Shown: one piece after another, positions 7,465-14,062 of the stretch
Position numbering within the stretch: the first letter of the stretch is position 1
Layout of the letters: every line of letters starts with the position of its first letter
Source: Lachnospiraceae bacterium UBA3785
GTDB taxonomy: Bacteria > Bacillota > Clostridia > Lachnospirales > Lachnospiraceae
Assembly: GCA_002369495.1 (NCBI GenBank)
Contig: DFFD01000206.1
Span: forward strand, 1 to 18,553
DNA length: 18,553 bases
Direction of reading: 5' to 3'
Notes under the pieces: generated by a model
What the model saw: only the letters and a program-made list of their open reading frames with translations
Told to the model about the DNA's origin: nothing
Databases searched by the model: none
Translations under genes and position numbers: made by a program

Positions 7465-7815
7465 TTAAAATCCGCCAATGGCTTCATTTTCTTCCAGTAC
7501 GATTGTGACAGAACTCTCAACTATCAGTTCTTTGACGCTCTCATCAGAGTCTGTCGATGCTTCAGTTTCCGTTTCGGAAGATTCTCCGGCCGCTGAAGTG
7601 CTGCTTTCAGGGTCTGCCGCCTCCGAAACACTGCTTTCCGGATCCGCAGCCTCCGAAACGGTGCTTTCAGGATTCACCGCCTCCGAAACGATGCTTTCAG
7701 CAGATCCGGTTCCTGCCTCTGTACCTTCCGGTTGTTTGGATTTTCCGCAGCCGGAGAGCGTCAGTACAATCAGGCATATGATCGCAATGACAATTATTGC
7801 CTTACTCCTTTTCAT
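7465..7815 (-). CDS. Small Ser/Glu-rich lipoprotein with decapeptide repeats
   Basis: This 116-residue protein has a lipoprotein signal: a basic start (MKRSK), a hydrophobic helix and the lipobox LSGC with Cys23, so it should be tethered to the outer face of the membrane. The mature part is almost entirely low complexity: about three copies of SEA(V/A)(N/D)PES(T/S)V, then an acidic Ser/Thr stretch, ending SSVTIVLEENEAIGGF. No catalytic domain is visible. AAGGAG (7823-7828) sets the ATG. It precedes the giant surface protein on the same strand, 120 bp apart with a hairpin between, so co-transcription is possible but not certain. Function unknown; the Ser-rich body could be glycosylated or act as a spacer. 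Confidence 0.75.
   Translation of the reverse strand: MKRSKAIIVIAIICLIVLTLSGCGKSKQPEGTEAGTGSAESIVSEAVNPESTVSEAADPESSVSEAADPESSTSAAGESSETETEASTDSDESVKELIVESSVTIVLEENEAIGGF
7592..7705 (-). repeat. 30-bp tandem repeat in lipoprotein gene
   Basis: The unit GCCTCCGAAAC..TGCTTTC plus nine further bases recurs at 7619-7648, 7649-7678 and from 7679 onward, with a more diverged copy before 7619. Each unit encodes the decapeptide SEA..PES.V. Copy number could vary between strains. Confidence 0.75.
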
Positions 7816-7933
7816 AAATAATCTCCTTCAGTTGCCTGTAACAAAGATGTTTTGCGGGCATTTCCGGATCCCTCCGGGGTGCGACGCGAGGCTGTGGGTG
7901 GTTTTTGGGCACACAAAGCCATTTGTAGGAGTT

Positions 7934-7939
7934 ATTATA
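7934..7939 (-). promoter_or_regulatory. Candidate -10 box for the lipoprotein gene
   Basis: On the minus strand this reads TATAAT, a perfect -10, about 120 nt upstream of the lipoprotein start, in an A/T-rich patch. No good -35 sits at 16-18 nt. The rest of the 303-bp gap 7816-8118 holds the palindrome at 8025-8051 and the ribosome binding site of the next gene; I see nothing else in it. Confidence 0.35.
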
Positions 7940-8024
7940 CTATATTTTTAACTTTGGGGTAGCGGTTCAGGATTTGTGTTAGGTTTTTGATAGGTCTGCG
8001 CTATGAATCCATCTGAAAGTTTTT

Positions 8025-8051
8025 CATTTTACCCGTCCGACGGGTAAAATG
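8025..8051. repeat. 27-bp near-perfect palindrome upstream of the Rpn-type gene
   Basis: CATTTTACCCGTC (8025-8037) and GACGGGTAAAATG (8039-8051) are exact reverse complements with a single base between them. It lies 67 bp before the ATG of the PD-(D/E)XK gene. The A/T outer arms and G/C core could form a terminator in either direction (minus-strand reading runs into AAAAACTTTC), or it could be an operator or an element end. Confidence 0.65.
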
Positions 8052-8118
8052 GCGCCCATCAATACGGTATTATTATCTCGTAACCGCTGACTTCTTGCAG
8101 AAAAGGAGGAACTATAGT

Positions 8119-9093
8119 ATGATAGAAGCAGGAATTAAGGATTACGAACAGTTAGATATTTGCGATAACTTCATGTTCACCAGGGTGATGACCGCCCACC
8201 CGGAGCTCCTGCAGGAGCTCCTCTCCCGCATTCTGGGCGAGCCGATCAGCAGGATCGAGTTCCCGGAGAGCGAGAAAACCATCAAGCTGGCCCCCAACTC
8301 CCACGGGATCCGGATGGACGTCTACCTGGACGACGAGGATGGGACGATCTACGACGTGGAGATGGAGAAGCCGGGCAAAGCTCACTGGAGGGAGCTGCTC
8401 CCGAAGCGGTCCCGCTACTACCAGTCGGCGATCGACATCAGCACCCTAAAGGAAGGGAAAAGCTATCAGGATCTGAGGAAGAGCTTCGTGATCTTCATCT
8501 GTCTCAAGGATCCGTTTGATCTGGGGCTCGGCGTCTACACGTTCCGAAACACCTGTCAGGAAGAGACCGGCCTTAAGCTCGGCGATGAGACCACGAAGGT
8601 GTTCGTCAACACAAGCGGAACAAAGGGAGCCATCTCCCCGGAACTCAGGAACGTGTTCGAGTACATGAACAAAGGGGTCGTTCAAGATTCTTACACCGAG
8701 AGCCTTGACGCCGCGGTCGTCAGCGCAAGAGGCGATTTGGATTGGAGGAATGATTACATGAGCATTTATTTTATGATGATGGATGCGGAGATGGAAGGCA
8801 GGGAGAAAGGCTATAATGAAGGACATGAGCTGGGACTGGAGCAAGGGCTGGAGCAAGGGCTGGAGCAAGGGCTGGAGCAAGGCCTGGAGCAAGGTGACGC
8901 CATGCGTCTGATTACACTCGCGCTTCGAAAATATCATAAAGGTAAAACTCCAGCCGAAGCCGCCGATGAGCTTGAAACCCCAGTCGATGAGATTGAGCCA
9001 ATTTTCAGAGCGATCGAGGCGGCCGGACCTGAGGCAGGCGCGGAAACAGTCTATGAGTGCTTAAAGAATGAGAAGCAATCATCTTCAATATAA
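8119..9093 (+). CDS. Rpn-family PD-(D/E)XK nuclease/transposase-like protein
   Basis: This 324-residue protein belongs to the Rpn/transposase_31-like group common in Clostridia. After the N-terminal FMFTRVMTAHPELLQELLSR helix comes the nuclease core RMDVYLDDEDGTIYDVEMEK, with Asp67, Glu81 and Glu83 in the D...ExK/Q positions, then LPKRSRYYQSAID and SFVIFICLKDPF. The usual third residue is Q or K; here it is Glu. Family members promote recombination or act as mobile-element nucleases; activity here is uncertain. The C-terminal part has five LEQG repeats (residues 240-259) and a helical domain (KYHKGKTPAEAADELE). ATG at 8119 is chosen because AGGAGG (8104-8109) is 9 nt upstream; an in-frame TTG at 8095 has no such site. 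The first half is visibly more GC-rich than the C-terminal half. Confidence 0.8.
   Translation: MIEAGIKDYEQLDICDNFMFTRVMTAHPELLQELLSRILGEPISRIEFPESEKTIKLAPNSHGIRMDVYLDDEDGTIYDVEMEKPGKAHWRELLPKRSRYYQSAIDISTLKEGKSYQDLRKSFVIFICLKDPFDLGLGVYTFRNTCQEETGLKLGDETTKVFVNTSGTKGAISPELRNVFEYMNKGVVQDSYTESLDAAVVSARGDLDWRNDYMSIYFMMMDAEMEGREKGYNEGHELGLEQGLEQGLEQGLEQGLEQGDAMRLITLALRKYHKGKTPAEAADELETPVDEIEPIFRAIEAAGPEAGAETVYECLKNEKQSSSI
8836..8895 (+). repeat. Five tandem 12-bp repeats encoding LEQG
   Basis: Five copies of CTGGAGCAAGGG run without interruption; the first three are identical and the last two differ only in the final base. Each encodes Leu-Glu-Gln-Gly, joining a flexible or coiled-coil linker between the nuclease domain and the C-terminal helical domain. 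The near identity implies recent expansion by slippage. Confidence 0.95.
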
Positions 9094-9194
9094 GCGGGGC
9101 AGAGGGTGCCATCTTGCTTTGGAAGTGCCGACCATATGAAAACAGATATTGTCAATGCCTCTCACACCGGGAGCCCTGCACCTCGGCCATCAGA

Positions 9195-9392
9195 GCGAGG
9201 GACGATTTGGGTTGGAGGAAGGTAGCACTATCAAAAAGGGTTCTCTGCAAATATCGCAAAGGCAAAACCCCAGCCGAGGCAGCTGATGAGCTTGAGGCTT
9301 GCCTGCCGAAAATTGAGGCGATTTACAGGGCGATCGAAGCAGTCGGACCTGAGGCGAGCGCGAAAGCGATCTTTGATCAGCTGGAAAAATAA
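9195..9392 (+). pseudogene. 3' fragment of a second Rpn-type gene with internal deletion
   Basis: The reading frame ending TAA at 9390-9392 contains ARDDLGWRK followed closely by KYRKGKTPAEAADELE, IEAIYRAIEAVGPEASA and a short tail. The intact neighbour has ARGDLDWRN (203-211), then about 50 residues including the LEQG array, then KYHKGKTPAEAADELE and IEPIFRAIEAAGPEAGA. So this is the end of a paralogue that lost the nuclease domain and the linker. The frame stays open back to a TTG at 9114, but upstream residues do not resemble the family and there is no good ribosome binding site. A short expressed C-terminal-domain protein cannot be fully excluded. Confidence 0.7.
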
Positions 9393-9445
9393 ACAGCAGT
9401 TATTTGTATGATAAGAGGGCGTTCCGGCTTCCCCCTAACCCCGCC

Positions 9446-9516
9446 GGGGACGGTTCTCGTAAAAAACGAGCGAGGCATACATACGCCCCGCTCGTTTTTT
9501 GCATAGAACCGTCCCC
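9446..9516. terminator. Nested long hairpin, bidirectional terminator or REP-like element
   Basis: Two exact 12-bp stems are nested: GGGGACGGTTCT (9446-9457) with AGAACCGTCCCC (9505-9516), and AAAAAACGAGCG (9461-9472) with CGCTCGTTTTTT (9489-9500), separated by small 3- and 4-nt internal loops, plus GGC/GCC inside. The T6 run serves the plus strand, and A6 gives a T6 run for the minus strand, so it can end both the Rpn-type region and the polysaccharide operon, whose last stop is at 9524. From memory, palindromes with GGGGACGGTTCT-like ends recur in many Firmicutes genomes as REP-like repeats. Confidence 0.8.
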
Positions 9517-9523
9517 TGCTGCA

Positions 9524-10153
9524 TCACTCTTTTTTCACCGTCTCGCCGATATTCTCGTTGTCCTCATTCCGGAGGACCCTCCCGATCGACATGAAGAAGA
9601 TCCGAAGATCGAGCCAGGGCGAGACATGTTCGGAGTACCAGACGTTCATCCGAAGCCTGTCGTGCCACTCGACCGTCCTGCGTCCGTTCACCTGCGCCCA
9701 ACCGGTAAGACCGGGTTTCATGCGGAACACCTTGCGCTGCTCCTCCGTGTACTCAGACCAGGGCCAGGGGTGGTAGGTCAGCGGGCTCCTGAACCCGATC
9801 AGCACCATCTCACCCTTCAGCATGTTGATAAGCTGCGGCAGCTCATCCAGGCTCGTCGCCCGGAGGATCCGCCCAAGGCGCGTCACCCTCGGATCATGGT
9901 CGTCGGAGTAGACGCCGCTCCCGGTGTGCTCAGATCCCTGCCGCATCGTCCGGAATTTGTACATCGTGTAAATCCGGCCGTCTTTCCCGATTCTTTCCTG
10001 GGCAAATAACGCCGGTCCGGACGGATCGTCAAGACAGATCAGCACCGCGATGATCACGAGGAGCCACCAGAAAAACAGCAGGCCCAGAGCGCCGATCAGC
10101 CGGGCGAGCGGATATTTAATAAATCTGGTATAATATGAATCCCACCCTATCAC
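9524..10153 (-). CDS. Polyprenyl-phosphate sugar-1-phosphate transferase
   Basis: Bacterial sugar transferase (PglC/WcaJ-type phosphoglycosyl transferase), about 209 residues, the initiating membrane enzyme that moves a sugar-1-phosphate onto undecaprenyl phosphate. An N-terminal hydrophobic segment (LIGALGLLFFWWLLVIIAV) is followed by FAQERIGKDGRIYTMYKFRTM-type sequence, the catalytic Asp-Glu in TSLDELPQLINM, GEMVLIGFRSPLTYHPW, and PGLTGWAQVNGRR. Where many relatives have GPRP, this one has GFRS. It is the last gene of the operon. GTG at 10153 is preferred because AAGGAG (10162-10167) is 8 nt upstream; another GTG at 10162 overlaps the previous stop by 4 bp but would sit on top of that site. 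The sugar donor cannot be told from sequence. Confidence 0.9.
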   Translation of the reverse strand: MIGWDSYYTRFIKYPLARLIGALGLLFFWWLLVIIAVLICLDDPSGPALFAQERIGKDGRIYTMYKFRTMRQGSEHTGSGVYSDDHDPRVTRLGRILRATSLDELPQLINMLKGEMVLIGFRSPLTYHPWPWSEYTEEQRKVFRMKPGLTGWAQVNGRRTVEWHDRLRMNVWYSEHVSPWLDLRIFFMSIGRVLRNEDNENIGETVKKE

Positions 10154-10158
10154 AGCGC

Positions 10159-11682
10159 TCACTCCTTATCCGCTTTTTTCTCCGCATCCTTCTTATCTGC
10201 GCCGTAACCGTACCCATAACCGTAGCGCTTGTTCTTCCCGTAACCGTAACCGTAGCCGTAACCATATCCGTAACCATAGCCGTATCCGTAACCATACCCG
10301 TATCCGTAGCCGTTCACGCCGCCCTCTGTCTGGTTCAGCACATAACCCAGGATCTCCGCCCGGGTATCCGCAATCAGACGGATCGTATCGACGATCCGCT
10401 GCACCGGCATATAATTCTGCCGGATCGCGAGCACCGCGGCATCCATGCATCTGGCAAGAACCAGGCCATCTGAGAGGAACCCGCAGGGCGGTGCGTCCAC
10501 GATCACGTAATCCGCATGTTTGGCGAGCGCATCAAAGAACTGCTGCGCATTATCGGACCCCAGGAGACCCGATGCATCGACCGGATTAAGACTCCCCGGT
10601 ATCACGTAGAGCCCGCTCTCCTGGTAGCTGACCAGTACGTCTTCAAGGTGGCATTTTCCCATCAGAATATCCGCAAGGCCCTCTTCGCCGGCATCCTCAA
10701 GGCCGAGCGCGCCGCGCACGGAGGGATTTCTCAGGTCACCGTCGACGAGAAATACCTTTTTCCCGTTCCGCGCAAGCGAGACGGAAAGGTTCGCGGCGAG
10801 CGTGGACTTGCCCTCCCCGGGCACTGCACTTGTAATGAAGATCTTTTTAGCGCCCTTCTCTTCGGCCGCGCGCTCAAAGCGGCTGCGGATGACGCGGAGA
10901 CTCTCTCCGAGCGGAGAGGTGTTCATCTTGCTGTTCAGAAGGACTCTTCCGGACTCATCGCTGTCAGAACGGCCCATACGGACCTTCGGGATGCCGCCCA
11001 GGTATTCGGCGGATGTGTATTTTTTGAGATCGCTCTCGCGCCGCACCGTATGCCGCGTGACCGCGTAAGCGAGAAGCAGCAGCGCTGACACGGCAGCCCC
11101 CAGAAAAGCCCCGCGTCTGCCCGCGCGCTTAAAATTGGGCGGATTCACCGGCTCCTTCGGGACGCCGCTCTCGTCGATGAAGGTGAACTGGACATTTCCG
11201 ATGATGTAGCGGGCGACCTCAGGGTAATTCTTCACGACAGACTGCAGGACATCGTAAGCCCTCTGCGGATCCTGCGAGGTCACGCGCAGCGTAAAGAGTG
11301 CGCTCGATTCAATGACATCCGAGGAGATCGTTGCCCCCAGGCTCTGCAGCCCGAGATCCTCCCGGACCGTCTGCTGGAGCACGCCGGAACTTAAAATGTA
11401 GGGAAATGTCTTCGCCAGCCTCGACGCCGTCGTCTGGTTATAGTAAGTGCTGCGGTACCCGTAAGCAGTCTGTGTGTTCACAACGAACGATGTGTAAGCC
11501 TGGTAGGACGGCACGTAGGAGCGCTTCGCGCGCATAAAGAATACCGTCGCAAACAGGCTGATGATCAGAAGAAAGACCCAGAAGTAGCGGACAAGGCCGT
11601 TCAGGACATCCTGTATGAGATCAAAGCCGGCAATGATCTGGCTCGATGAGTGCCTGGCCTCCTCACGATCTGTATTTTCCAT
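10159..11682 (-). CDS. Wzz-domain BY-kinase (tyrosine autokinase), copy 2, with long Gly-Tyr tail
   Basis: This 507-residue protein fuses a polysaccharide co-polymerase (Wzz) domain to a cytoplasmic bacterial tyrosine kinase. Membrane helices lie at about residues 32-50 and 190-208, the second preceded by the Pro-rich PVNPPNFKR. The kinase has Walker A AVPGEGKST (286-294), Walker A' VFLVDGDLRNPS (from 310) and Walker B VIVDAPP (393-399). The tail holds 12 Gly-Tyr repeats, a KNKR break, 4 more Tyr and a lysine-rich end; these Tyr are the expected autophosphorylation cluster. Such proteins control chain length and export of surface polysaccharide. ATG at 11682 is chosen because GGAGG lies 5 nt upstream; the gene overlaps the previous one by 20 bp. 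The tail codes for the ribosome binding site of the next gene. Confidence 0.9.
   Translation of the reverse strand: MENTDREEARHSSSQIIAGFDLIQDVLNGLVRYFWVFLLIISLFATVFFMRAKRSYVPSYQAYTSFVVNTQTAYGYRSTYYNQTTASRLAKTFPYILSSGVLQQTVREDLGLQSLGATISSDVIESSALFTLRVTSQDPQRAYDVLQSVVKNYPEVARYIIGNVQFTFIDESGVPKEPVNPPNFKRAGRRGAFLGAAVSALLLLAYAVTRHTVRRESDLKKYTSAEYLGGIPKVRMGRSDSDESGRVLLNSKMNTSPLGESLRVIRSRFERAAEEKGAKKIFITSAVPGEGKSTLAANLSVSLARNGKKVFLVDGDLRNPSVRGALGLEDAGEEGLADILMGKCHLEDVLVSYQESGLYVIPGSLNPVDASGLLGSDNAQQFFDALAKHADYVIVDAPPCGFLSDGLVLARCMDAAVLAIRQNYMPVQRIVDTIRLIADTRAEILGYVLNQTEGGVNGYGYGYGYGYGYGYGYGYGYGYGYGKNKRYGYGYGYGADKKDAEKKADKE
10202..10312 (-). repeat. Gly-Tyr codon repeats, two blocks
   Basis: Alternating Gly and Tyr codons, read on the minus strand, form a 12-Tyr block (about 10237-10312) and a 4-Tyr block (about 10202-10225), separated by Lys/Asn/Arg codons. 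The DNA is a 6-bp-period repeat (GGNTAC/T), prone to slippage. A shorter version ends the neighbouring kinase at 11663-11730. Confidence 0.9.
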
Positions 11683-13084
11683 AATAACCTCCATATCCGC
11701 CGTAACCGTATCCGTAACCGTAGCCTCCGGCAGCATGACTGATCCCGCCCCAGTCATAGTTCAGGACGGTGCCGATCATGCGCTCGCCGCGGGCGTTGAC
11801 TGCCTCGATCGCCTCGTTGATATCACTCGCAAGGACCAGATCCTCGCGCACAATGAGCAGCGCCGCGTCAGAGTGCTCGATAAGTTCCTCCGTCTCGGGG
11901 GCAAGCCCGACCGGCGCCATGTCGAGAACGACAAAATCCGCCTTGCTGCGGCAGAAATCAATGATCGAACCGAAATAACCGCTGCGCAGGATCGACTCCA
12001 CATCTTCCGTAGGATGACTGTTGCTGATAACAAACAGGTTCTTCACGGAACCGGACCAGATCAGCCTGTCAGGGATGACGCCGGAGACAACAGCTTCGGT
12101 GAAGTCAGGCACGCTGTCCTTGTCTATCTCGAACAGTCTGTGCTGTGAAGGTTTCCGGAAATCGCAGTCGATCAGGATGACCGAACGGCCCGACTGAGCC
12201 ATGTGGATCGCGATGTTGGCGGCGATCGTTGATTTTCCTTCATTTTCCGCGACAGAGATCACCGAGAGGACCCTGGCATTGCGCCGGTCCATCCGGTTCT
12301 CGACGCGGGCCGCCATCATGCGGGTCGTCTCGACAAAGCGGAAGCTTAAAACCGGGTTCGTGATCAGCTTGCCGCGGGCTCTGGGATCCTTCCTGAACTG
12401 GAAAATGCTCCCCTCGCGCGCCACCGTCCCGAGAGACTGGACAACAAGTTTGTTGCGCGCGTCGCGCGGGTTCTTCACGGTATCCTTAAAATAGGAAAAT
12501 ACCGCGAAATAGAGCACCATAAAAAGACCCGCAAGAACGCCCATGCGCTTCGCCCGCCTTGTGGTCGGGCTGGCGTTGGACGGAGCGCCCGGGACCCTGG
12601 GCTGACGGATCACGTCGAGCATCACGTCCTCGATCACATAGTCCGAGACGATGCTGTAATCCTCGACGACTGCACGCGTGACAAGATAAGAGCTCATCGC
12701 GGTGCGCCCGACTACCGTGAGCTCGATGAGGTTGGTTTCGGGGACCAGCGTCACCTTCTTATTGACGGGAATATAACTCTCACCCAGCAGCTGTGCGATC
12801 TTCCTGTCGAAGACCTGGCTGTCAATGACTGTTGAAAACTTTGCTGCGACCTCCGTCGCGGACGTCAGGTCTTCATAGAGGGACTTATTCATGCCTCTCG
12901 CCGTGACGGCAAATGTCGCCGTGCTCGTATACTCCGGCACGTATCGCGAACTGTCGTAGACGCGCACCAGCAGGTAGGCGGAAACCGCGATTATGAGGAT
13001 CACCCACCACTGACGCAGGACATCCCTCACCATGCTGTAGATGTCAATATAGATGAGGCCCTGTACTGATTTCTCTTTCTCCAC
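11663..13084 (-). CDS. Wzz-domain BY-kinase (tyrosine autokinase), copy 1
   Basis: This 473-residue protein has the same design as the next gene: a membrane helix at about residues 27-41, an extracytoplasmic Wzz region, a Pro-containing stretch (RQPRVPGAP), a helix at about 181-198, then the kinase. Walker A is AENEGKST (279-286), lacking the usual PG before EGKST; Walker A' is VILIDCDFRKPS (from 302) and Walker B VVLDMAPVG (from 385). The tail GGYGYGYGYGGYGGYYGKYRS is shorter and less regular. The start is GTG at 13084, because GAGAGG sits 7 nt upstream just past the previous stop; longer frames would run into the upstream gene. Having two single-chain BY-kinases in one operon suggests distinct roles or a hetero-oligomeric ring. 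It could modulate its partner rather than act alone. Confidence 0.88.
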   Translation of the reverse strand: MEKEKSVQGLIYIDIYSMVRDVLRQWWVILIIAVSAYLLVRVYDSSRYVPEYTSTATFAVTARGMNKSLYEDLTSATEVAAKFSTVIDSQVFDRKIAQLLGESYIPVNKKVTLVPETNLIELTVVGRTAMSSYLVTRAVVEDYSIVSDYVIEDVMLDVIRQPRVPGAPSNASPTTRRAKRMGVLAGLFMVLYFAVFSYFKDTVKNPRDARNKLVVQSLGTVAREGSIFQFRKDPRARGKLITNPVLSFRFVETTRMMAARVENRMDRRNARVLSVISVAENEGKSTIAANIAIHMAQSGRSVILIDCDFRKPSQHRLFEIDKDSVPDFTEAVVSGVIPDRLIWSGSVKNLFVISNSHPTEDVESILRSGYFGSIIDFCRSKADFVVLDMAPVGLAPETEELIEHSDAALLIVREDLVLASDINEAIEAVNARGERMIGTVLNYDWGGISHAAGGYGYGYGYGGYGGYYGKYRS

Positions 13085-13097
13085 TGTCTTTCCTCTC

Positions 13098-13967
13098 TCA
13101 GTAAACGACAACCAGAATTCTCTCGCCGCCGAACCGTCCCTCGCCGTCATGGAATCCGATCTTCACTTCATAGACCCCCGGTGTCCCGTAATCGACGGTT
13201 CCTTCCATTACCATGTCGGCAGGAACCAGTGTCCGGCCGCTCCCCTCGAGGCGTTTTTCGCCCGGGACCGCTCTCAGCGTCACGCCGTCTATCGCGACCT
13301 GCGAAATGTAGTCAAAAAGATCAACGCCGCTGCCGGCAGGGACATTGACGAGGCCGGTACCGAGCCTTACTTCCGGACCGGCAGCGGTCTCCGCCGGATC
13401 ATAGATCGTAACGGTGGCCGGCAGGGTCGAGATATCTCCCGCGGAGTTCGTCACCGTGAAGACCATCGGATACTCGCCCGGCGTGTTGTTGGTGAGACGG
13501 TACTCCTCGGAGATCCGGATATGATCCGTGAGATCCTCGTCGAGCACATCACTTGCGGTGATATTGGTCAGGATGCTGTCCGTACCCTTCGGGAAACGCA
13601 GAGGCTTTGTCAGTGCAAAGAGCGGCGAGCGGTAATCACTGTAAATGATCTCGCGGCTCACCCGCGTCACATGGTTGTCGCTGTCGATCGCGACGATGTA
13701 CGCGTTGCGCCGACCCTTGTCGATAAAGGGAGTCAGGCTCTCGACGATCAGCGAGGACGTCACGTCGCCGTCGGCCCTGTCGACAGCCGTGACGCCCGCC
13801 AGGATCTCCTCATCCCCGGCGGACGAAGGCACCGTTATGCTCTCCTGATCCATCAGGATCTCCGGCCCCAGCCGGTCCGAAACATCCCTGTTCCGGAACG
13901 TATAGACCGCAAATATCATCACCGACAACACAAATATGCATATACAGACAAGTCTCGTTCTTCTCAT
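13098..13967 (-). CDS. Membrane-anchored Ig-like-fold protein, first gene of polysaccharide operon
   Basis: This protein of about 289 residues has an N-terminal basic patch and a single membrane helix (RLVCICIFVLSVMIFAVYTF); the rest is outside the cell. The body is made of beta-sandwich-like repeats of the DUF5011/Cry22-Ig type: VTAVDRADGDVTSSL, ITASDVLDEDLTDHI with TPGEYPMVFTVTNSAGD, and a third unit ending YGTPGVYEVKIGF. Such domains often bind or scaffold cell-surface polymers; the role here is inferred from its place just 13 bp before the first BY-kinase. ATG at 13967 is chosen with AAAGGTG 9 nt upstream; a GTG at 13979 is in frame but has no good site. It resembles the divergent gene at 14063-14962 in layout. 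Confidence 0.75.
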   Translation of the reverse strand: MRRTRLVCICIFVLSVMIFAVYTFRNRDVSDRLGPEILMDQESITVPSSAGDEEILAGVTAVDRADGDVTSSLIVESLTPFIDKGRRNAYIVAIDSDNHVTRVSREIIYSDYRSPLFALTKPLRFPKGTDSILTNITASDVLDEDLTDHIRISEEYRLTNNTPGEYPMVFTVTNSAGDISTLPATVTIYDPAETAAGPEVRLGTGLVNVPAGSGVDLFDYISQVAIDGVTLRAVPGEKRLEGSGRTLVPADMVMEGTVDYGTPGVYEVKIGFHDGEGRFGGERILVVVY

Positions 13968-13997
13968 TGATCTTTTCACCTTTACACAAGGCAGCTC

Positions 13998-14026
13998 TTA
14001 ACACCTTGACTTTTTTATGGTATACT
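13998..14026 (+). promoter_or_regulatory. Extended -10 promoter for the gene at 14063
   Basis: TTAACA (13998-14003) is 17 nt from TATACT (14021-14026), which is preceded by TG one base upstream (TGGTATACT), a SigA-type extended -10. Transcription would start near 14033, giving a leader of about 30 nt with AGGGAG (14049-14054) before the ATG. The core GTATAC is itself palindromic, so a weaker minus-strand promoter (TATACC) could overlap it and serve the divergent operon. ACTGT (14024-14028) and ACAGT (14036-14040) form a small inverted repeat over the start site. Confidence 0.7.
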
Positions 14027-14062
14027 GTGTGGAATACAGTTATCAGCTAGGGAGTAATTATA

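Noticed and set aside
10236..10312. Possible CRISPR or tandem non-coding array
   Set aside because: The 6-bp period is simply Gly-Tyr codons of the BY-kinase tail; no spacers.
13053..13970. Plus-strand open frame of 305 codons opposite the operon's first gene
   Set aside because: It has no ribosome binding site and spans the junction of two well-supported minus-strand genes.
14006..14026. TTGACT close to TATACT as a promoter
   Set aside because: The spacer would be only 9 nt; the TTAACA at 13998 gives the proper 17 nt.
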